Origin: Natronoarchaeum mannanilyticum
Lineage (GTDB): Archaea; Halobacteriota; Halobacteria; Halobacteriales; Natronoarchaeaceae
Direction of reading: 5' to 3'
DNA length: 64,000 bases
NCBI RefSeq assembly: GCF_039522665.1
Contig: NZ_BAAADV010000004.1
Span: 186,001 to 250,000, forward strand
A program made the position numbers and the translations under genes. Positions within the stretch are counted from its first letter, which is position 1; each line of letters begins with the position of its first letter. This document shows positions 52,293-63,505 of this stretch, piece after piece. The notes under the pieces are model-generated. The model ran no database searches and was not told the DNA's origin. It worked only from the letters and a program-made list of their open reading frames with translations.

Positions 52293-52946
52293 ATGGGTTC
52301 AGCGAACGGGCCGGCACCGCGACCGGCGAGAGACGAATCGGAGAGCGGGGTCGAATCCTCGTCGCCGTCGACGTCGTCGTCGGCACAATCGAGCAGCAGT
52401 CCGGGCGTTTCGATCTTTGGCGGCCTCTTCTACGGAGTGCTCTCCGTGATCGCCGGCTGGATCGGCGTCGTCGCGCTGTTTATCAGCAGGCTTCCGTCGC
52501 GGACCGACCTCCAGAACGTCATCGGCGAGGAGTACGTCGTCGAACTGTTCGCCTGGCTGTTCTACAACGCCCACGGCTACAAGGATTTCACCGTCGACAT
52601 CGTGTATAAGTCCTCGGCGCAGAGCGTCCCCACCCAGCCGTTCAATTACATCACCCAACTGCCCGTCGGCAACGCGCTGCACTTTCACCTGATCCCTGCC
52701 GCGTTGTTGTTCTTCTGTGGTCTGCTGCTGGCCCGAAAGCGTTCGAACCCGGTAAGCGGGTTCGTCGCGGGTGCCTCGGTCGCGATCGGGTACGCCCCGA
52801 TCCTGATCGGCGGATCGTTCTTCTTCACCGTCTCCGATGCCGGGTTGTCCCTCGGTCCGGAACTGCAGTCGACGGTTCTGATTGCCGGTCTGATCTATCC
52901 CGTGGGCGTCGGGGGACTGGCCGGGATTCTCTCGGGGTCGCTCTAG
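52293..52946 (+). CDS. Haloarchaeal multi-pass membrane protein, unknown
   Basis: A 217-residue protein. A Ser/Gly/Pro-rich cytoplasmic N-terminus (about 1-38) leads to four hydrophobic segments (about 42-66, 118-146, 155-175, 192-214). An extramembrane loop of about 50 residues (FYNAHGYKDFTVDIVY) separates helices one and two. I recognise no transporter motif. The gene reads rightwards in tandem with the next one (80 bases apart), suggesting shared function. Confidence 0.6.
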   Translation: MGSANGPAPRPARDESESGVESSSPSTSSSAQSSSSPGVSIFGGLFYGVLSVIAGWIGVVALFISRLPSRTDLQNVIGEEYVVELFAWLFYNAHGYKDFTVDIVYKSSAQSVPTQPFNYITQLPVGNALHFHLIPAALLFFCGLLLARKRSNPVSGFVAGASVAIGYAPILIGGSFFFTVSDAGLSLGPELQSTVLIAGLIYPVGVGGLAGILSGSL

Positions 52947-53026
52947 CGCGTCCGCCGTTTTTTGTCCTGAAATAAATCTCCACACCTTCCAGAAATTTTA
53001 AGCCCGAACGTTGACATTGCAAGTAT

Positions 53027-53986
53027 ATGAGTTCGAAAGGCCAGGTGCCGGATTACACTCGGCAAGATCTCCGGAAGGCGACCCGGTTCGTCGAAGGGGA
53101 TTACAAGGGAATCAACCCCCGCGAGTTCTACCGGCGACTCAAACGACGCCTGGAGGAGTTTCAGGTCGCGAACGACTTCAAGTACCAGACCTTCGGGGAC
53201 CAGCGCGAGGATCTGAACATCCTCAGCGAGAACGTCGGCGAGAAGACCGGTCGCGTCGAGGGGCGACAGGTCGCCGAGTCCGACTGGGAGCTGATCGGGA
53301 ACGGCTCGCTGGAGTACAAACCGTACGGCCCGCACGGAGCGCTGGCGCTGATCGTCGGGCTCTTGGTGACGCTCGTGGGCGGACTCGCCCAGGACATGCG
53401 AGTCGCCGCGGTCGGGATCGTGGCGGTCCTCGGCGGCGGGTTCCTGTACTTCAACACCGACACCGGATCGTTCCCGCTCGTCCGGCGCGACGTCATCCGG
53501 GTGCTGATGACCGGCGAAGTCAGCGAGCGGACGATCGACGACGACGACGAGACGCGCACCGACATCTTCGCGAACATGAGCGTGATCTACGCGGGTGACA
53601 CGCTCGTCAACGTGTACACGGGCGACATGGACGACATGAGCTGGACGCTCCGGTTCGCGCTGATGAACCAGACCAAGCGCTGGTACAACTCGATCGTCGC
53701 CAAGGAGTACCGGAAAGACGTCAGCGACGGGTTCTTCGGCTATCTCGGCGCCTGGACGAGTCGAAGCGTTCGTTCCCACCGCCAGCCTATCGAACAGCTC
53801 CAGGCCGACTTCGAGAACAGCTTCGAGCTGCGGGAGGCCTACACCGACACCCTGCTCGACGAACTGGCCCCGGACGTGCAGGACCAGATCGACGAGCAGC
53901 ACGACGAACTCCGCAGCGAGCTAGAGGAGCTCGCCGAGGAGATGGACGTCTACGTCGACCGCGAGGGTCTCGAACCGACGGCCTGA
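53027..53986 (+). CDS. Haloarchaeal membrane protein with coiled-coil ends, unknown
   Basis: A 319-residue protein. The N-terminal 95 residues are basic and helical (TRQDLRKATRFVEGDYKG), a central pair of hydrophobic helices follows (about 103-147, ALALIVGLLVTLVGGLAQDM), then a beta-rich part (about 150-210) and a helical C-terminus with a coiled coil (EQHDELRSELEELAEEMD). It may sit at the membrane inner face. No family or enzyme motif is recognised. It follows the preceding membrane-protein gene on the same strand. Confidence 0.6.
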   Translation: MSSKGQVPDYTRQDLRKATRFVEGDYKGINPREFYRRLKRRLEEFQVANDFKYQTFGDQREDLNILSENVGEKTGRVEGRQVAESDWELIGNGSLEYKPYGPHGALALIVGLLVTLVGGLAQDMRVAAVGIVAVLGGGFLYFNTDTGSFPLVRRDVIRVLMTGEVSERTIDDDDETRTDIFANMSVIYAGDTLVNVYTGDMDDMSWTLRFALMNQTKRWYNSIVAKEYRKDVSDGFFGYLGAWTSRSVRSHRQPIEQLQADFENSFELREAYTDTLLDELAPDVQDQIDEQHDELRSELEELAEEMDVYVDREGLEPTA

Positions 53987-54056
53987 TCGATCGTATCGCA
54001 CTCGCAGTCAGAACGCTCAAGCCGTACTATTTATTTCGCGTTCCGATCTGGACTCG

Positions 54057-54368
54057 TCAGCGCTCCGCCTCGACGGCGTCGCCTCGCCATTCAGCGAACG
54101 CCGGCAGCACGTCGTCCTCCTCGAAGCGCTCGATGCAGGGCACGTCGTAGGGGTGGAGCGCCTCGACGCGCTCTGCGAGCTCGTCGTAAGCATTGTCGGT
54201 CGTCTTCGCGAGCAGGATCTCCTCCTCGTCGTCGTGGACCTCCCCGTCCCACCGGTAGGTCGATCGGCAGGAGACGCGGTTCACGCAGGCGGCCAGTCGC
54301 TCGTCGACGAGCGTTCGCGCGATCTCGGCGGCGGCGTCCGGCGGCGCGGTGATAAATGCGGTCGGCAC
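54057..54368 (-). CDS. cutA: CutA-type divalent cation tolerance protein
   Basis: A 103-residue trimeric CutA, small and acidic. The family pattern is VPTAFITAPPDAAAEIARTL at the N-terminus, AACVNRVSCRSTYRWDGEV in the centre, and EVHDDEEEILLAKT and HPYDVPCI at the end, covering all usual conserved parts. The start is GTG at 54368 (MPTAFITAP); no ATG fits this frame. CutA links to copper and other metal tolerance; the molecular role is not settled. Confidence 0.9.
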   Translation of the reverse strand: MPTAFITAPPDAAAEIARTLVDERLAACVNRVSCRSTYRWDGEVHDDEEEILLAKTTDNAYDELAERVEALHPYDVPCIERFEEDDVLPAFAEWRGDAVEAER

Positions 54369-54423
54369 GGCGGGCGCTACGGGGCGCGAGTACAAAAGGA
54401 ATCGCGGTCGTCCGGTCGACCGC

Positions 54424-54615
54424 TCAGGCGTCGGTCCGCTCGATGGGCGTGAACGAGCCCGTGATGTCCCACTCGTGGATGCAGTGGGGGTTGCCCACCG
54501 CGCGCTCGCCGTCGTCCGCGACGATCTGCCAGGAGCCTCGCTCGTCGTCCCAGGCCTCCTGACGGCCACACAGCTCGCACTTGCGCGAGCGCGGTTTTCG
54601 GATCGTTGTCGCCAT
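54424..54615 (-). CDS. HEWD-family zinc protein
   Basis: A 63-residue protein with the HEWD motif in CIHEWDITGSF that names this haloarchaeal family, plus a CELCG knuckle (Cys14, Cys17) near the N-terminus and a further cysteine in NPHCIHEW, able to bind zinc. Basic N-terminus, acidic rest. Function is unknown. It reads leftwards, upstream of cutA, 55 bases apart, and is likely co-transcribed. Confidence 0.8.
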   Translation of the reverse strand: MATTIRKPRSRKCELCGRQEAWDDERGSWQIVADDGERAVGNPHCIHEWDITGSFTPIERTDA

Positions 54616-54884
54616 ACTAGGTCTTTCGTCGTCCTCCGTAATAATTGATTTGCAGCCGTGCTCCCTTCCCCCACGAGAAGAACACCCACGGACCGCGCCG
54701 ATGCAGCGGTGATTGCTGACATACCTCTCGGCGAACTGGACGAATGCTGACGGCGCGCCCCCCGCAGCGAGCTGCCGGCCGGTTCGCTGTCGAACGATTG
54801 ATTACTGTGAGGTCGTGACAGTCGTACACGAACCACCGCGGCGTCCCGGACAGCTCGCCGTCGCGACGCCGCGTCCACCTTCCA

Positions 54885-57800
54885 ATGAGCGACTCCCAGC
54901 ACTCCCCGGAGACGGACCCGAGAGCAGCGTACGACTACCAGAGCGAGACGGTGCGCCGCGCAGGGCTGGTCGACGACCTCGAGGATCGAGTCGACGGCGA
55001 CGTCCGCTTCGACGAGTACTCCCGCCAACTGTACGCCACGGACGCCTCCGCCTACGAGGTGACGCCGATCGGCGTCGTCTTCCCGGCGTCGACCGACGAC
55101 GTCGCCGCCGTCGTGGAGTACTGCGCCCGGCGCGAGATCCCCGTCCTCCCGCGCGGCGGCGGGACGAGCCTCGCCGGCCAGGCGGTCAACGAGGCCGTCG
55201 TGCTGGACTTCACCAGACACATGGACGGGCTGCTCGGCGTCGATCCCGACGCCGCGACCGCCCGCGTCCAGTCGGGCGCGATCGTCGACGAGCTCAACGC
55301 CGCGCTCGAACCCCACGACCTGAAGTTCGCGCCGGACCCGGCCGCCGGGAATCGAAGCGCGGTCGGGGGCGCGATCGGCAACAACTCAACGGGGGCCCAC
55401 TCGCTGAAGTACGGCAAGACCGACGCGTACGTCCGGGAGGCCGAAGTCGTGCTAGCCGACGGCACCGTGACGACGCTCGGCGAGGTGTCGCTCGACGAGC
55501 TCCGGCGGAAGGCCGATCCCGAGGGCGACCTCGAAGCGCGGATCCACGCCGCGGTCGCCGACGTCGTCGACGAGCGCAGCGACGCCGTCCGTGAGGTGTT
55601 CCCGCAGCTCAAGCGCAACGTTTCGGGGTACAACCTGGACCGGCTCCTCGACGAGGCCGGCGAGGCGCCACGCGCCTCGGACGGCGCGAACGGTGAAACC
55701 GTGAGCGAGGACGGCTCGGTCAACCTCGCCCGCCTGCTCGCGGGCAGCGAGGGGACCCTCGCGGTGATCACGGAGGCGACGCTGGACCTCGAACCGATCC
55801 CCGAGACGAAGTCGATGGCGCTGCTGACCTACGAGGACCTGCTCGACGCCATGGAGGACGTGGCGCCGATCCTCGAACACGATCCCGCCGCGGTCGAAGT
55901 GCTCGACGGCGTACTGCTCGATCTCGCCCGCGAGACCGAGGAGTTCGGCGATCTCGTCGAGATGCTCCCCGAAGGGACTCGCGCGGTCCTGCTCGTCGAG
56001 TTCTACGCCGAGGACGACGCCGAAGGGATGGAAGCCGTCGCCGACCTGCTCGCCGACCGCGTGCCGGACGCCACGAGCGAGGTGGCGCCGGCCGAGAACG
56101 CCGCGTCGATCACGGCGGCCCCGCAGCAGGCGTTCGCCGCTCGCGAGGCACACGAGCCCGCAGAGCGCGCGAAGTTCTGGAAGCTCCGGAAGTCGGGGCT
56201 GCCGATCTTGCTCTCCCGGACGAGCGACGCCAAGCACATCTCCTTCATCGAGGATACCGCGGTCCCTCCGGAGAACCTCCCCGAGTACGTCGCGGACGTT
56301 CAGCAGGTGCTCGAGGACCACGACACGTTCGCCTCCTTCTACGCCCACGCCGGACCGGGCTGTCTGCACATCCGTCCGCTGATCGACACCAAATCGGAGG
56401 CGGGCGTCGAGCGCATGGAGTCGCTGGCCGACGCCATCACCGATCTCGTCGTCGAGTACGGCGGCAGCGTCTCGGGCGAGCACGGCGACGGCCGCGCGCG
56501 GACGCGGTGGAACCACAAGCTGTACGGCGAGGCGGTCTGGGAGGTGTTCCGCGATCTCAAATCGGCGTTCGACCCCGACTGGCTGTTGAACCCGGGGCAG
56601 GTCTGTGGCCTGTCGCCCGAGCGCGTCGCGGCGGCCGAGGGTACGGACGCAGCGGCGTCCGACGCCGCTGCCCGTACGGACGCCGACACCGAAGGTCGAC
56701 CGACTGACGCCGACGCCGCTCTGCCGGACATGACCGAGAACCTCCGGTTCGACCCCGACTACGAGTTCGACGCCGGCTTCGAGCCGACGCTGGAGTGGTC
56801 GAACGACAACGGGTTCCAGGGGATGGCCGAGCTCTGTCACGGCTGCGGGGGCTGTCGCGGCGGACAGGACACCACCGGCGGCGTGATGTGCCCGACGTTC
56901 CGGGCGGCCGACGAGGAGATCACCAGCACGCGCGGGCGGGCCAACGCCCTTCGCCAGGCGATGAGCGGCGACCTGCCGGACGACGAGGTGTTCACCGACG
57001 AGTTCGTCACCGAGGTGCTCGATCTCTGTATCGGCTGCAAGGGCTGCGCTCGCGACTGCCCCAGCGAGGTCGACATGGCGAAGATGAAAGCCGAGCTGAC
57101 CCACGAGTACCACCAGCGCGAGGGCGCGAGCCTGCGCGATCGCCTGTTCGCGAACGTCGAACTGGCCGCCAAGCTCGGCTCGGCGACGGCGCCGCTCTCG
57201 AACTGGCTGACCAAAGTGCCGGGCGCCGGCGTCCTCGCGGAGAAGGCGCTGGGCATCGCCCGCGAGCGCGACCTTCCGACGTTCGAGCGCCAGTCGTTCG
57301 TCGACCGGATGGCCGACCGCGACCCCGACGTGAGCGTCGCGGAGGCCGAACGCAAGGCGCTCGTGTTCCCGGACACGTACACGAACTACAGCGACCCCGA
57401 GATCGGGATGGCCGCCGTGCGCGCGCTCGAAGCCGCGGACGTCCACGTCGCCGTGCCCACCGAGGTCACCGGCAGCGGCCGGCCGGCGTTCTCGAAGGGC
57501 TTTCTCGACCTCGCCCGCGAGCGCGCCCGGCACAACGTCGAGGAACTCGCGCCGCTCGTCGCGGACGGCTGGGACGTCGTCGTGGTCGAGCCCTCCGACG
57601 CCGTCATGCTCCAGTCGGACTACCGCGACCTGCTCACCGGTGAGGCGGTCGAGCGCGTCGCCGGCAACACCTTCGGCGTCGCGGAGTATCTGGATCTGTT
57701 CGATCTCGACGTCCCGGCGGACGCCGGCGGCGAATCGGTCACCTACCACGGCCACTGCCACCAGACCGCGACCAAGCGCGAGCGCCACGCCCCCGCGGTG

Positions 57801-58052
57801 CTCGAGCGGGCGGGCTACGACGTCGACGTGCTCGACAGCGGCTGCTGCGGCATGGCCGGGAGCTTCGGCTACGAGGAGGAACACTACTCGATGAGCCAAG
57901 CGATCGGCTCGATCCTGTTCGACCAGGTCGAATCGAGCGGCGGCGAGACGGTGACGGCGCCGGGAACCTCCTGTCGCAGCCAGCTCGCCGAGCGCGACGG
58001 TGGCGCGGAAAAACCGACCCACCCTGTCGAGCTGCTCGATCGGGCGCTGTGA
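54885..58052 (+). CDS. FAD-linked oxidase fused to Fe-S/CCG domain oxidoreductase
   Basis: A 1055-residue membrane-associated-type dehydrogenase of the GlcD/YdiJ class. Domain order: FAD-binding (about 45-260, PVLPRGGGTSLAGQAV), FAD-oxidase C-terminal (about 290-600, GSVSGEHGDGRARTRW), a 4Fe-4S ferredoxin-type domain and CCG domains. The first Cys group is CHGCGGC (Cys651, 654, 657) with an unusual spacer before the next Cys; the second is CIGCKGCARDCP (Cys715, 718, 721, 725); the CCG site has Cys987 and Cys988. It likely oxidises a 2-hydroxy acid such as D-lactate or 2-hydroxyglutarate, passing electrons to quinone. Confidence 0.88.
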   Translation: MSDSQHSPETDPRAAYDYQSETVRRAGLVDDLEDRVDGDVRFDEYSRQLYATDASAYEVTPIGVVFPASTDDVAAVVEYCARREIPVLPRGGGTSLAGQAVNEAVVLDFTRHMDGLLGVDPDAATARVQSGAIVDELNAALEPHDLKFAPDPAAGNRSAVGGAIGNNSTGAHSLKYGKTDAYVREAEVVLADGTVTTLGEVSLDELRRKADPEGDLEARIHAAVADVVDERSDAVREVFPQLKRNVSGYNLDRLLDEAGEAPRASDGANGETVSEDGSVNLARLLAGSEGTLAVITEATLDLEPIPETKSMALLTYEDLLDAMEDVAPILEHDPAAVEVLDGVLLDLARETEEFGDLVEMLPEGTRAVLLVEFYAEDDAEGMEAVADLLADRVPDATSEVAPAENAASITAAPQQAFAAREAHEPAERAKFWKLRKSGLPILLSRTSDAKHISFIEDTAVPPENLPEYVADVQQVLEDHDTFASFYAHAGPGCLHIRPLIDTKSEAGVERMESLADAITDLVVEYGGSVSGEHGDGRARTRWNHKLYGEAVWEVFRDLKSAFDPDWLLNPGQVCGLSPERVAAAEGTDAAASDAAARTDADTEGRPTDADAALPDMTENLRFDPDYEFDAGFEPTLEWSNDNGFQGMAELCHGCGGCRGGQDTTGGVMCPTFRAADEEITSTRGRANALRQAMSGDLPDDEVFTDEFVTEVLDLCIGCKGCARDCPSEVDMAKMKAELTHEYHQREGASLRDRLFANVELAAKLGSATAPLSNWLTKVPGAGVLAEKALGIARERDLPTFERQSFVDRMADRDPDVSVAEAERKALVFPDTYTNYSDPEIGMAAVRALEAADVHVAVPTEVTGSGRPAFSKGFLDLARERARHNVEELAPLVADGWDVVVVEPSDAVMLQSDYRDLLTGEAVERVAGNTFGVAEYLDLFDLDVPADAGGESVTYHGHCHQTATKRERHAPAVLERAGYDVDVLDSGCCGMAGSFGYEEEHYSMSQAIGSILFDQVESSGGETVTAPGTSCRSQLAERDGGAEKPTHPVELLDRAL

Positions 58053-58097
58053 CGAGGGGCCGCCGTCGTCGGCCCCGTGCCGCCTGTCCGCGCGCCG

Positions 58098-58637
58098 TCA
58101 GGGGCGGATCTCGATCTTCGCGCTCGCGTACAGTCCCCGCTCCTCGGGCGAATCGACGTCGACGAACGCCGCGATCTCGTGGCGGCCCTCCTCGGCGTCG
58201 GTCCACTCCCGATCGCCGGTCTTGAACGTCTGGCGCCAGGTGCGCGAGAACGCCTTGGTCTCGCTTCGGGCGAACGTCAGGTGCTCCTTGCGGTCCGGCG
58301 GATCGACGTCGTCGACGCGGGCGTCCTGCCGGACGCCGTCGACCGTCCAGTCCCAGCGCACCGGCGTCGGTGTCGGGATCGCGATCGGGACGGGCGCGCG
58401 GTTGCGCATCCGGACTCGGATCGCCACCGGTTCGCCCGGCGCGTACGTCTCGCGTTCGGTCTCGACGTCGACCGTGATCGCACGATCCCGGAGCGACGTC
58501 GGCACGAAGAGCTTGCTGACGCCGCCCCAGTCGAGCATCGTCGGGAGGCGGTTGCCCGCGACGTCGTCGTCCTCGTCGCTCGGTTCGTGAGGCTCCTCGC
58601 CGCGTCGCAGCGCGTCCGATTCGTAGATCCGCCGCAT
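58098..58637 (-). CDS. Beta-sandwich haloarchaeal protein (BsuPI-like), unknown
   Basis: A 179-residue acidic protein without signal peptide. An N-terminal acidic stretch (about 1-30) is followed by a beta-sandwich reminiscent of BsuPI/CARDB domains: TVDVETERETYAPGEPVAIR, RNRAPVPIAIPTPT, WRQTFKTGDREWTDAEEG. Such domains often cover ligands or inhibit proteases; no catalytic residues are seen. It reads leftwards, convergent with the FAD gene, with 71 bases to the dpp operon end. Confidence 0.6.
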   Translation of the reverse strand: MRRIYESDALRRGEEPHEPSDEDDDVAGNRLPTMLDWGGVSKLFVPTSLRDRAITVDVETERETYAPGEPVAIRVRMRNRAPVPIAIPTPTPVRWDWTVDGVRQDARVDDVDPPDRKEHLTFARSETKAFSRTWRQTFKTGDREWTDAEEGRHEIAAFVDVDSPEERGLYASAKIEIRP

Positions 58638-58708
58638 TGGAATGCGGTACTCGTCGCGCCGTCAAAAGAGTGTGCCCCCGTGCGTCGGTCGTCGTCGCGG
58701 GCGGGGCG

Positions 58709-60056
<1,348 letters not shown>

Positions 60057-60064
<8 letters not shown>

Positions 60065-61505
60065 CGAGCTCACCTCCGTCGCGGTCGGAAGCACTCGCTC
60101 CCGACAGATCGCCGCCGTCGGTGTCGATACCGGTCGGGTCCGCCTTCCCCGCGTCGGCACCGCGCCCCGGTCGATCGCGCGGGTCGGCGCCGCGGATCTC
60201 GACCTCGAAGTCGAGGTCGCCCTTCAGTTCGCCGGTGTACTCCAGGCAGGACGCCACGTGCTGATCGTGGTCGGCCGGGTCGAACGCCCCGCCCGTCTCG
60301 GTATCGACCAGCGGCGGCTCGTTGCGGACGCAGGCGTCCTCGGCGTACGGACAGCGCGGGTGGAAGTCACAGCCCGGCGGCAGTTCGATCAGGTCCGGCA
60401 TCGTGCCGGGGATCGTCTGTAGCCGCTCGCGCCCGTCGCCGATCCGCGGGATCGACCCCATCAGCCCCGCGGTGTAGGGGTGTTTGGGATCGTAGTACAG
60501 ATCCTCGACGGGAGCCGTTTCGACGGCACTGCCGGCGTACATCACCATCACGCGGTCGCAGATGTCCGCGATCACGCCCAGGTCGTGGGTGATCATCTGG
60601 ATCGCGGTGTCGAACTCCTCGGCCAGATCCTTGAGCAGTTCGAGGATCTGGGCCTCGATCGTCACGTCGAGCGCGGTCGTCGGCTCGTCGCAGATCAGCA
60701 GGTCCGGGTCACACGACAGTGCGATGGCGATCACCGCGCGCTGTTGCATCCCGCCGCTGAACTGGTGTGGGTAGTCCGAGTAGCGCTCCTCGGCGTCGGG
60801 GATACCGACGGTTTCGAGCATCTCGATCGCCCGCTCGCGGGCAGCCTCCTCGTCGTAGTCGAGGTGGTGGCGGATCGCCTCGGCGACCTGCTCGCCGACG
60901 CTGTAGACGGGGTTGAGCGCTGTCTCGGCGTCCTGGAACACCATCGCGATCCGGTTGCCTCGCAGCTTGCGCATCGCGTCGTCCGGCGCGCGCAGCAGTT
61001 CGAGGTAGCGTCGGTCGCCGTCGTGGACGACGAAGTCGTCCTCGGCGATCAGCCCGGCTTCGGCGCCGAACCCGCCGTCGAGGATGTCGTCGAGGTCGAT
61101 CGCGCCCTCGGCCGCCAGTTCCGACGGCGGGACGTCCTCGTGTCGGTCGTCGCCGGTGAGCTGGGCGCCGCTGACGTCACGGTCGTCCAGCCGCGCGGCG
61201 GCAGTCTCGACGTCGTGATTCGTCCGGACCGCGCCGAGATCGACGATGTTGTCCGGGTACTCGGACTCGAATCGGTCGACGGCGTCGTCGGCGCGGAAGC
61301 GGATGCTCCCGCTCTCGATCCGGCCGGGGTACTCAAGCAACCGCATCAGCGAGAGGCTGGTGACGCTCTTGCCGGCGCCGCTCTCGCCGACGACGCCGAA
61401 CGTCTCGCCGGCCTCGATCTGATACGAGAGGTCGTTGACGGCCTTGACGACACCGTCCTCCGTGTAGAACCGGACGTTGAGGTCCTCGGCTTCGAGCAGC
61501 GCCAT
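60057..61505 (-). CDS. dppD: Dipeptide ABC transporter ATPase (DppD-type) with ~100-residue insert
   Basis: A 482-residue ATPase. Walker A GESGAGKS is at 40-47, but the Q-loop glutamine is at 191, about 95-100 residues later than usual, because an acidic insert (about 72-172, ending near YLELLRAPDDAMRK) sits between them. Signature FSGGMQQRAVIAIALS, Walker B LLICDEPTTALD and switch His in MITHDLGV are intact. The C-terminal domain holds the oligopeptide Cys pattern GCDFHPRCPYAEDAC. It pairs with DppF. The insert's role is unknown. Confidence 0.92.
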
Positions 61506-62537
61506 CTACCGGAACCCTCCTTCGGTGCCGCCGCTCTCGCTTTGGGGGTCGAACGCCTCGCGGACGCCGTCACCGACCAGGTTGATCGCCATCACGAACG
61601 CGAAGATCGCCAGGCCGGGGAAGAAGGTGATCCACCACTGGCCGCGGTGGAGCGTCTGCTGGCTGTTCGAGAGCATGCTCCCCCACTCGGCGCTCGACGG
61701 CGGGAGCCCCAGACCGAGGAAGCCGAGCGACGCCGCCGCCAGCACGACGCTGCCGATCGAGAGGGTCGCCTGGACGATCACCGGCGCCATCGCGTTCGGC
61801 ACGATGTGCCGGAAGATCACGGACCGGTCCCTCGCCCCGAGGGCCTTCGCGGCGGTCACGTACTCGTTTTCTTTGACGCTGAGGATCTCGCCGCGGATGA
61901 TGCGGGCGTAGGGGAGCCAGCCGACCACGACCAGCGCCGCGATCATGTTCCAGTACCCCTTGCCGACGATCGCGACGATGGCGATCGCCAGCACGAGAAA
62001 CGGAAACGCGTACAGCGCGTCGACCAGGCGCATGATCGCCTCGTCGATCCAGCCGCCGTAGTAGCCGGCGATCGCACCCAGCGGGACGCCGACGAACACC
62101 GCGAGTCCGACGGCGATGAAGCCGATCGAGAGGCTCCAGCGGCCGCCGAACAGCACGCGCGAGAAGATGTCGCGGCCAGCCCAGTCGGTGCCGAAGAGGT
62201 ACTCGAGCGACCGCGGCTCCCAGAGCCACGACGGCGCCTGCGTCGCGACGTCGTACCGGTGCGTGCTCGGCGAGTACGGGGCGATCGAGAACGGCTGGAC
62301 GGTCGTCCCGGCGATCTCGATCGGTCGAGCGAAGATCGCCAACAGCGTCATCAGGAGGATGACCGAGAGCCCGAACACCGCCGCCCGGTTGCCCTTGAAC
62401 CGCTGCCACGCGTAGTACATCCGCCCTTTGGCGTCTTCGGATTGCAGTTCGGGTTCCCAGTCGGAGAGATCTTCGCGCTCGTCGACCGTCTGGGTGTCGT
62501 AGCCCGTGATTCGAATACGTCCTCGTTCCTGTGACAT
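61506..62537 (-). CDS. dppC: Dipeptide ABC transporter permease (DppC-type)
   Basis: A 343-residue permease with an N-terminal 65-residue hydrophilic tail, six membrane helices and the EAA loop TAAKALGARDRSVIFRHIVP for ATPase docking. A conserved extracytoplasmic segment (FGTDWAGRDIFSRVLFGGRW) matches DppC. ATG 62537 (MSQERGRIRITG) is chosen since it lies just after the DppB stop. The start of DppD follows directly (61505). Confidence 0.92.
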   Translation of the reverse strand: MSQERGRIRITGYDTQTVDEREDLSDWEPELQSEDAKGRMYYAWQRFKGNRAAVFGLSVILLMTLLAIFARPIEIAGTTVQPFSIAPYSPSTHRYDVATQAPSWLWEPRSLEYLFGTDWAGRDIFSRVLFGGRWSLSIGFIAVGLAVFVGVPLGAIAGYYGGWIDEAIMRLVDALYAFPFLVLAIAIVAIVGKGYWNMIAALVVVGWLPYARIIRGEILSVKENEYVTAAKALGARDRSVIFRHIVPNAMAPVIVQATLSIGSVVLAAASLGFLGLGLPPSSAEWGSMLSNSQQTLHRGQWWITFFPGLAIFAFVMAINLVGDGVREAFDPQSESGGTEGGFR

Positions 62538-62539
62538 AG

Positions 62540-63490
62540 TCAGTATCTGATGCGCGGGTCGAGCCACGCGTACGCGATGTCCGCGACCAGGTTCGCGAAC
62601 ACGATCGTTACGCCGATCATCAGCACCGTCGCCTGGATGATCGGGAAGTCACGCTGCGAGACGGCGTTCAGCAGCAGCCGGCCGATGCCCGGATAGGAGA
62701 ACACCTGCTCGATGACGACCGCGCCGTTGACGATGAAGGCGATCTGGAGCGCCGCCACGGTCACGACCGCGATCATGGAGTTGCGAACGACGTGCTTGAT
62801 CACGACGGTCCGCTCGGGGAGCCCCTTGGCGCGGGCCATCGTGACGTAGTCCTTGTTGAGCTCCTCGACCATCGAGGACCGCATCAGCCGCATCAGCAGC
62901 GCTGACGATGCGGTGCCGATCGTCACCGCCGGCAGCAGCGTGAACATGATCATGTTGTAGCTCAACAGCGGGTAGGACGTGGGCGGCAACACCGGAAACA
63001 GGTCGAGCCGGACGCTGAAGATCAGGATCAGGATCAGTCCGAGCCAGAAGTTGGGCAGCGAGACCCCCAGCAGCGCGAACACCCGGCTGATCTCGTCGGC
63101 CAGTTCGTCTTTCCTGTAGGCGGCGATGATACCGGTCGGGATCGAGATCGCCAGCGCGATCCCCAGCGACATCACGCCGAGCAAGACCGTGTAGGGGAGC
63201 CGCGAGAGGATCTCCTCGGTGACGTTCCGCTCGGAGATGATCGACTCCCCGAACTCGAGCTGGATCGCGTCACCGAGCCACAGCACGTACTGCTTCCAGA
63301 TCGGTTCGTTGAGGTTGTACTGGGCTCGCAACTGCTGGACGGTCTCGTCGTCGATCTCGGAGAACTGCGTCATGTACGAGACGGGATCGCCGGGTAGCAG
63401 GTGCGACATCATGAACGTGACGAGCGTCACTATCAGCAGAACCGGGATCGTCACGAGCAATCGCTTTGCGACGTATCGTCGAAGAGACAT
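62540..63490 (-). CDS. dppB: Dipeptide ABC transporter permease (DppB-type)
   Basis: A 316-residue permease starting MSLRRYVAKRLLVTIPVLL, the classic DppB N-terminus, with six helices and a large extracytoplasmic loop (about 30-100). The EAA loop reads YVTMARAKGLPERTVVIKHV. Together with DppC it forms the peptide channel. It ends 2 bases before the DppC start, and starts 15 bases after dppA. Confidence 0.93.
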   Translation of the reverse strand: MSLRRYVAKRLLVTIPVLLIVTLVTFMMSHLLPGDPVSYMTQFSEIDDETVQQLRAQYNLNEPIWKQYVLWLGDAIQLEFGESIISERNVTEEILSRLPYTVLLGVMSLGIALAISIPTGIIAAYRKDELADEISRVFALLGVSLPNFWLGLILILIFSVRLDLFPVLPPTSYPLLSYNMIMFTLLPAVTIGTASSALLMRLMRSSMVEELNKDYVTMARAKGLPERTVVIKHVVRNSMIAVVTVAALQIAFIVNGAVVIEQVFSYPGIGRLLLNAVSQRDFPIIQATVLMIGVTIVFANLVADIAYAWLDPRIRY

Positions 63491-63505
63491 TCTTTGGGAG
63501 GGTGG

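Noticed and set aside
60480-62534. A 684-codon plus-strand frame over dppD and dppC
   Set aside because: Shadow of two well-supported transporter genes, no motifs.
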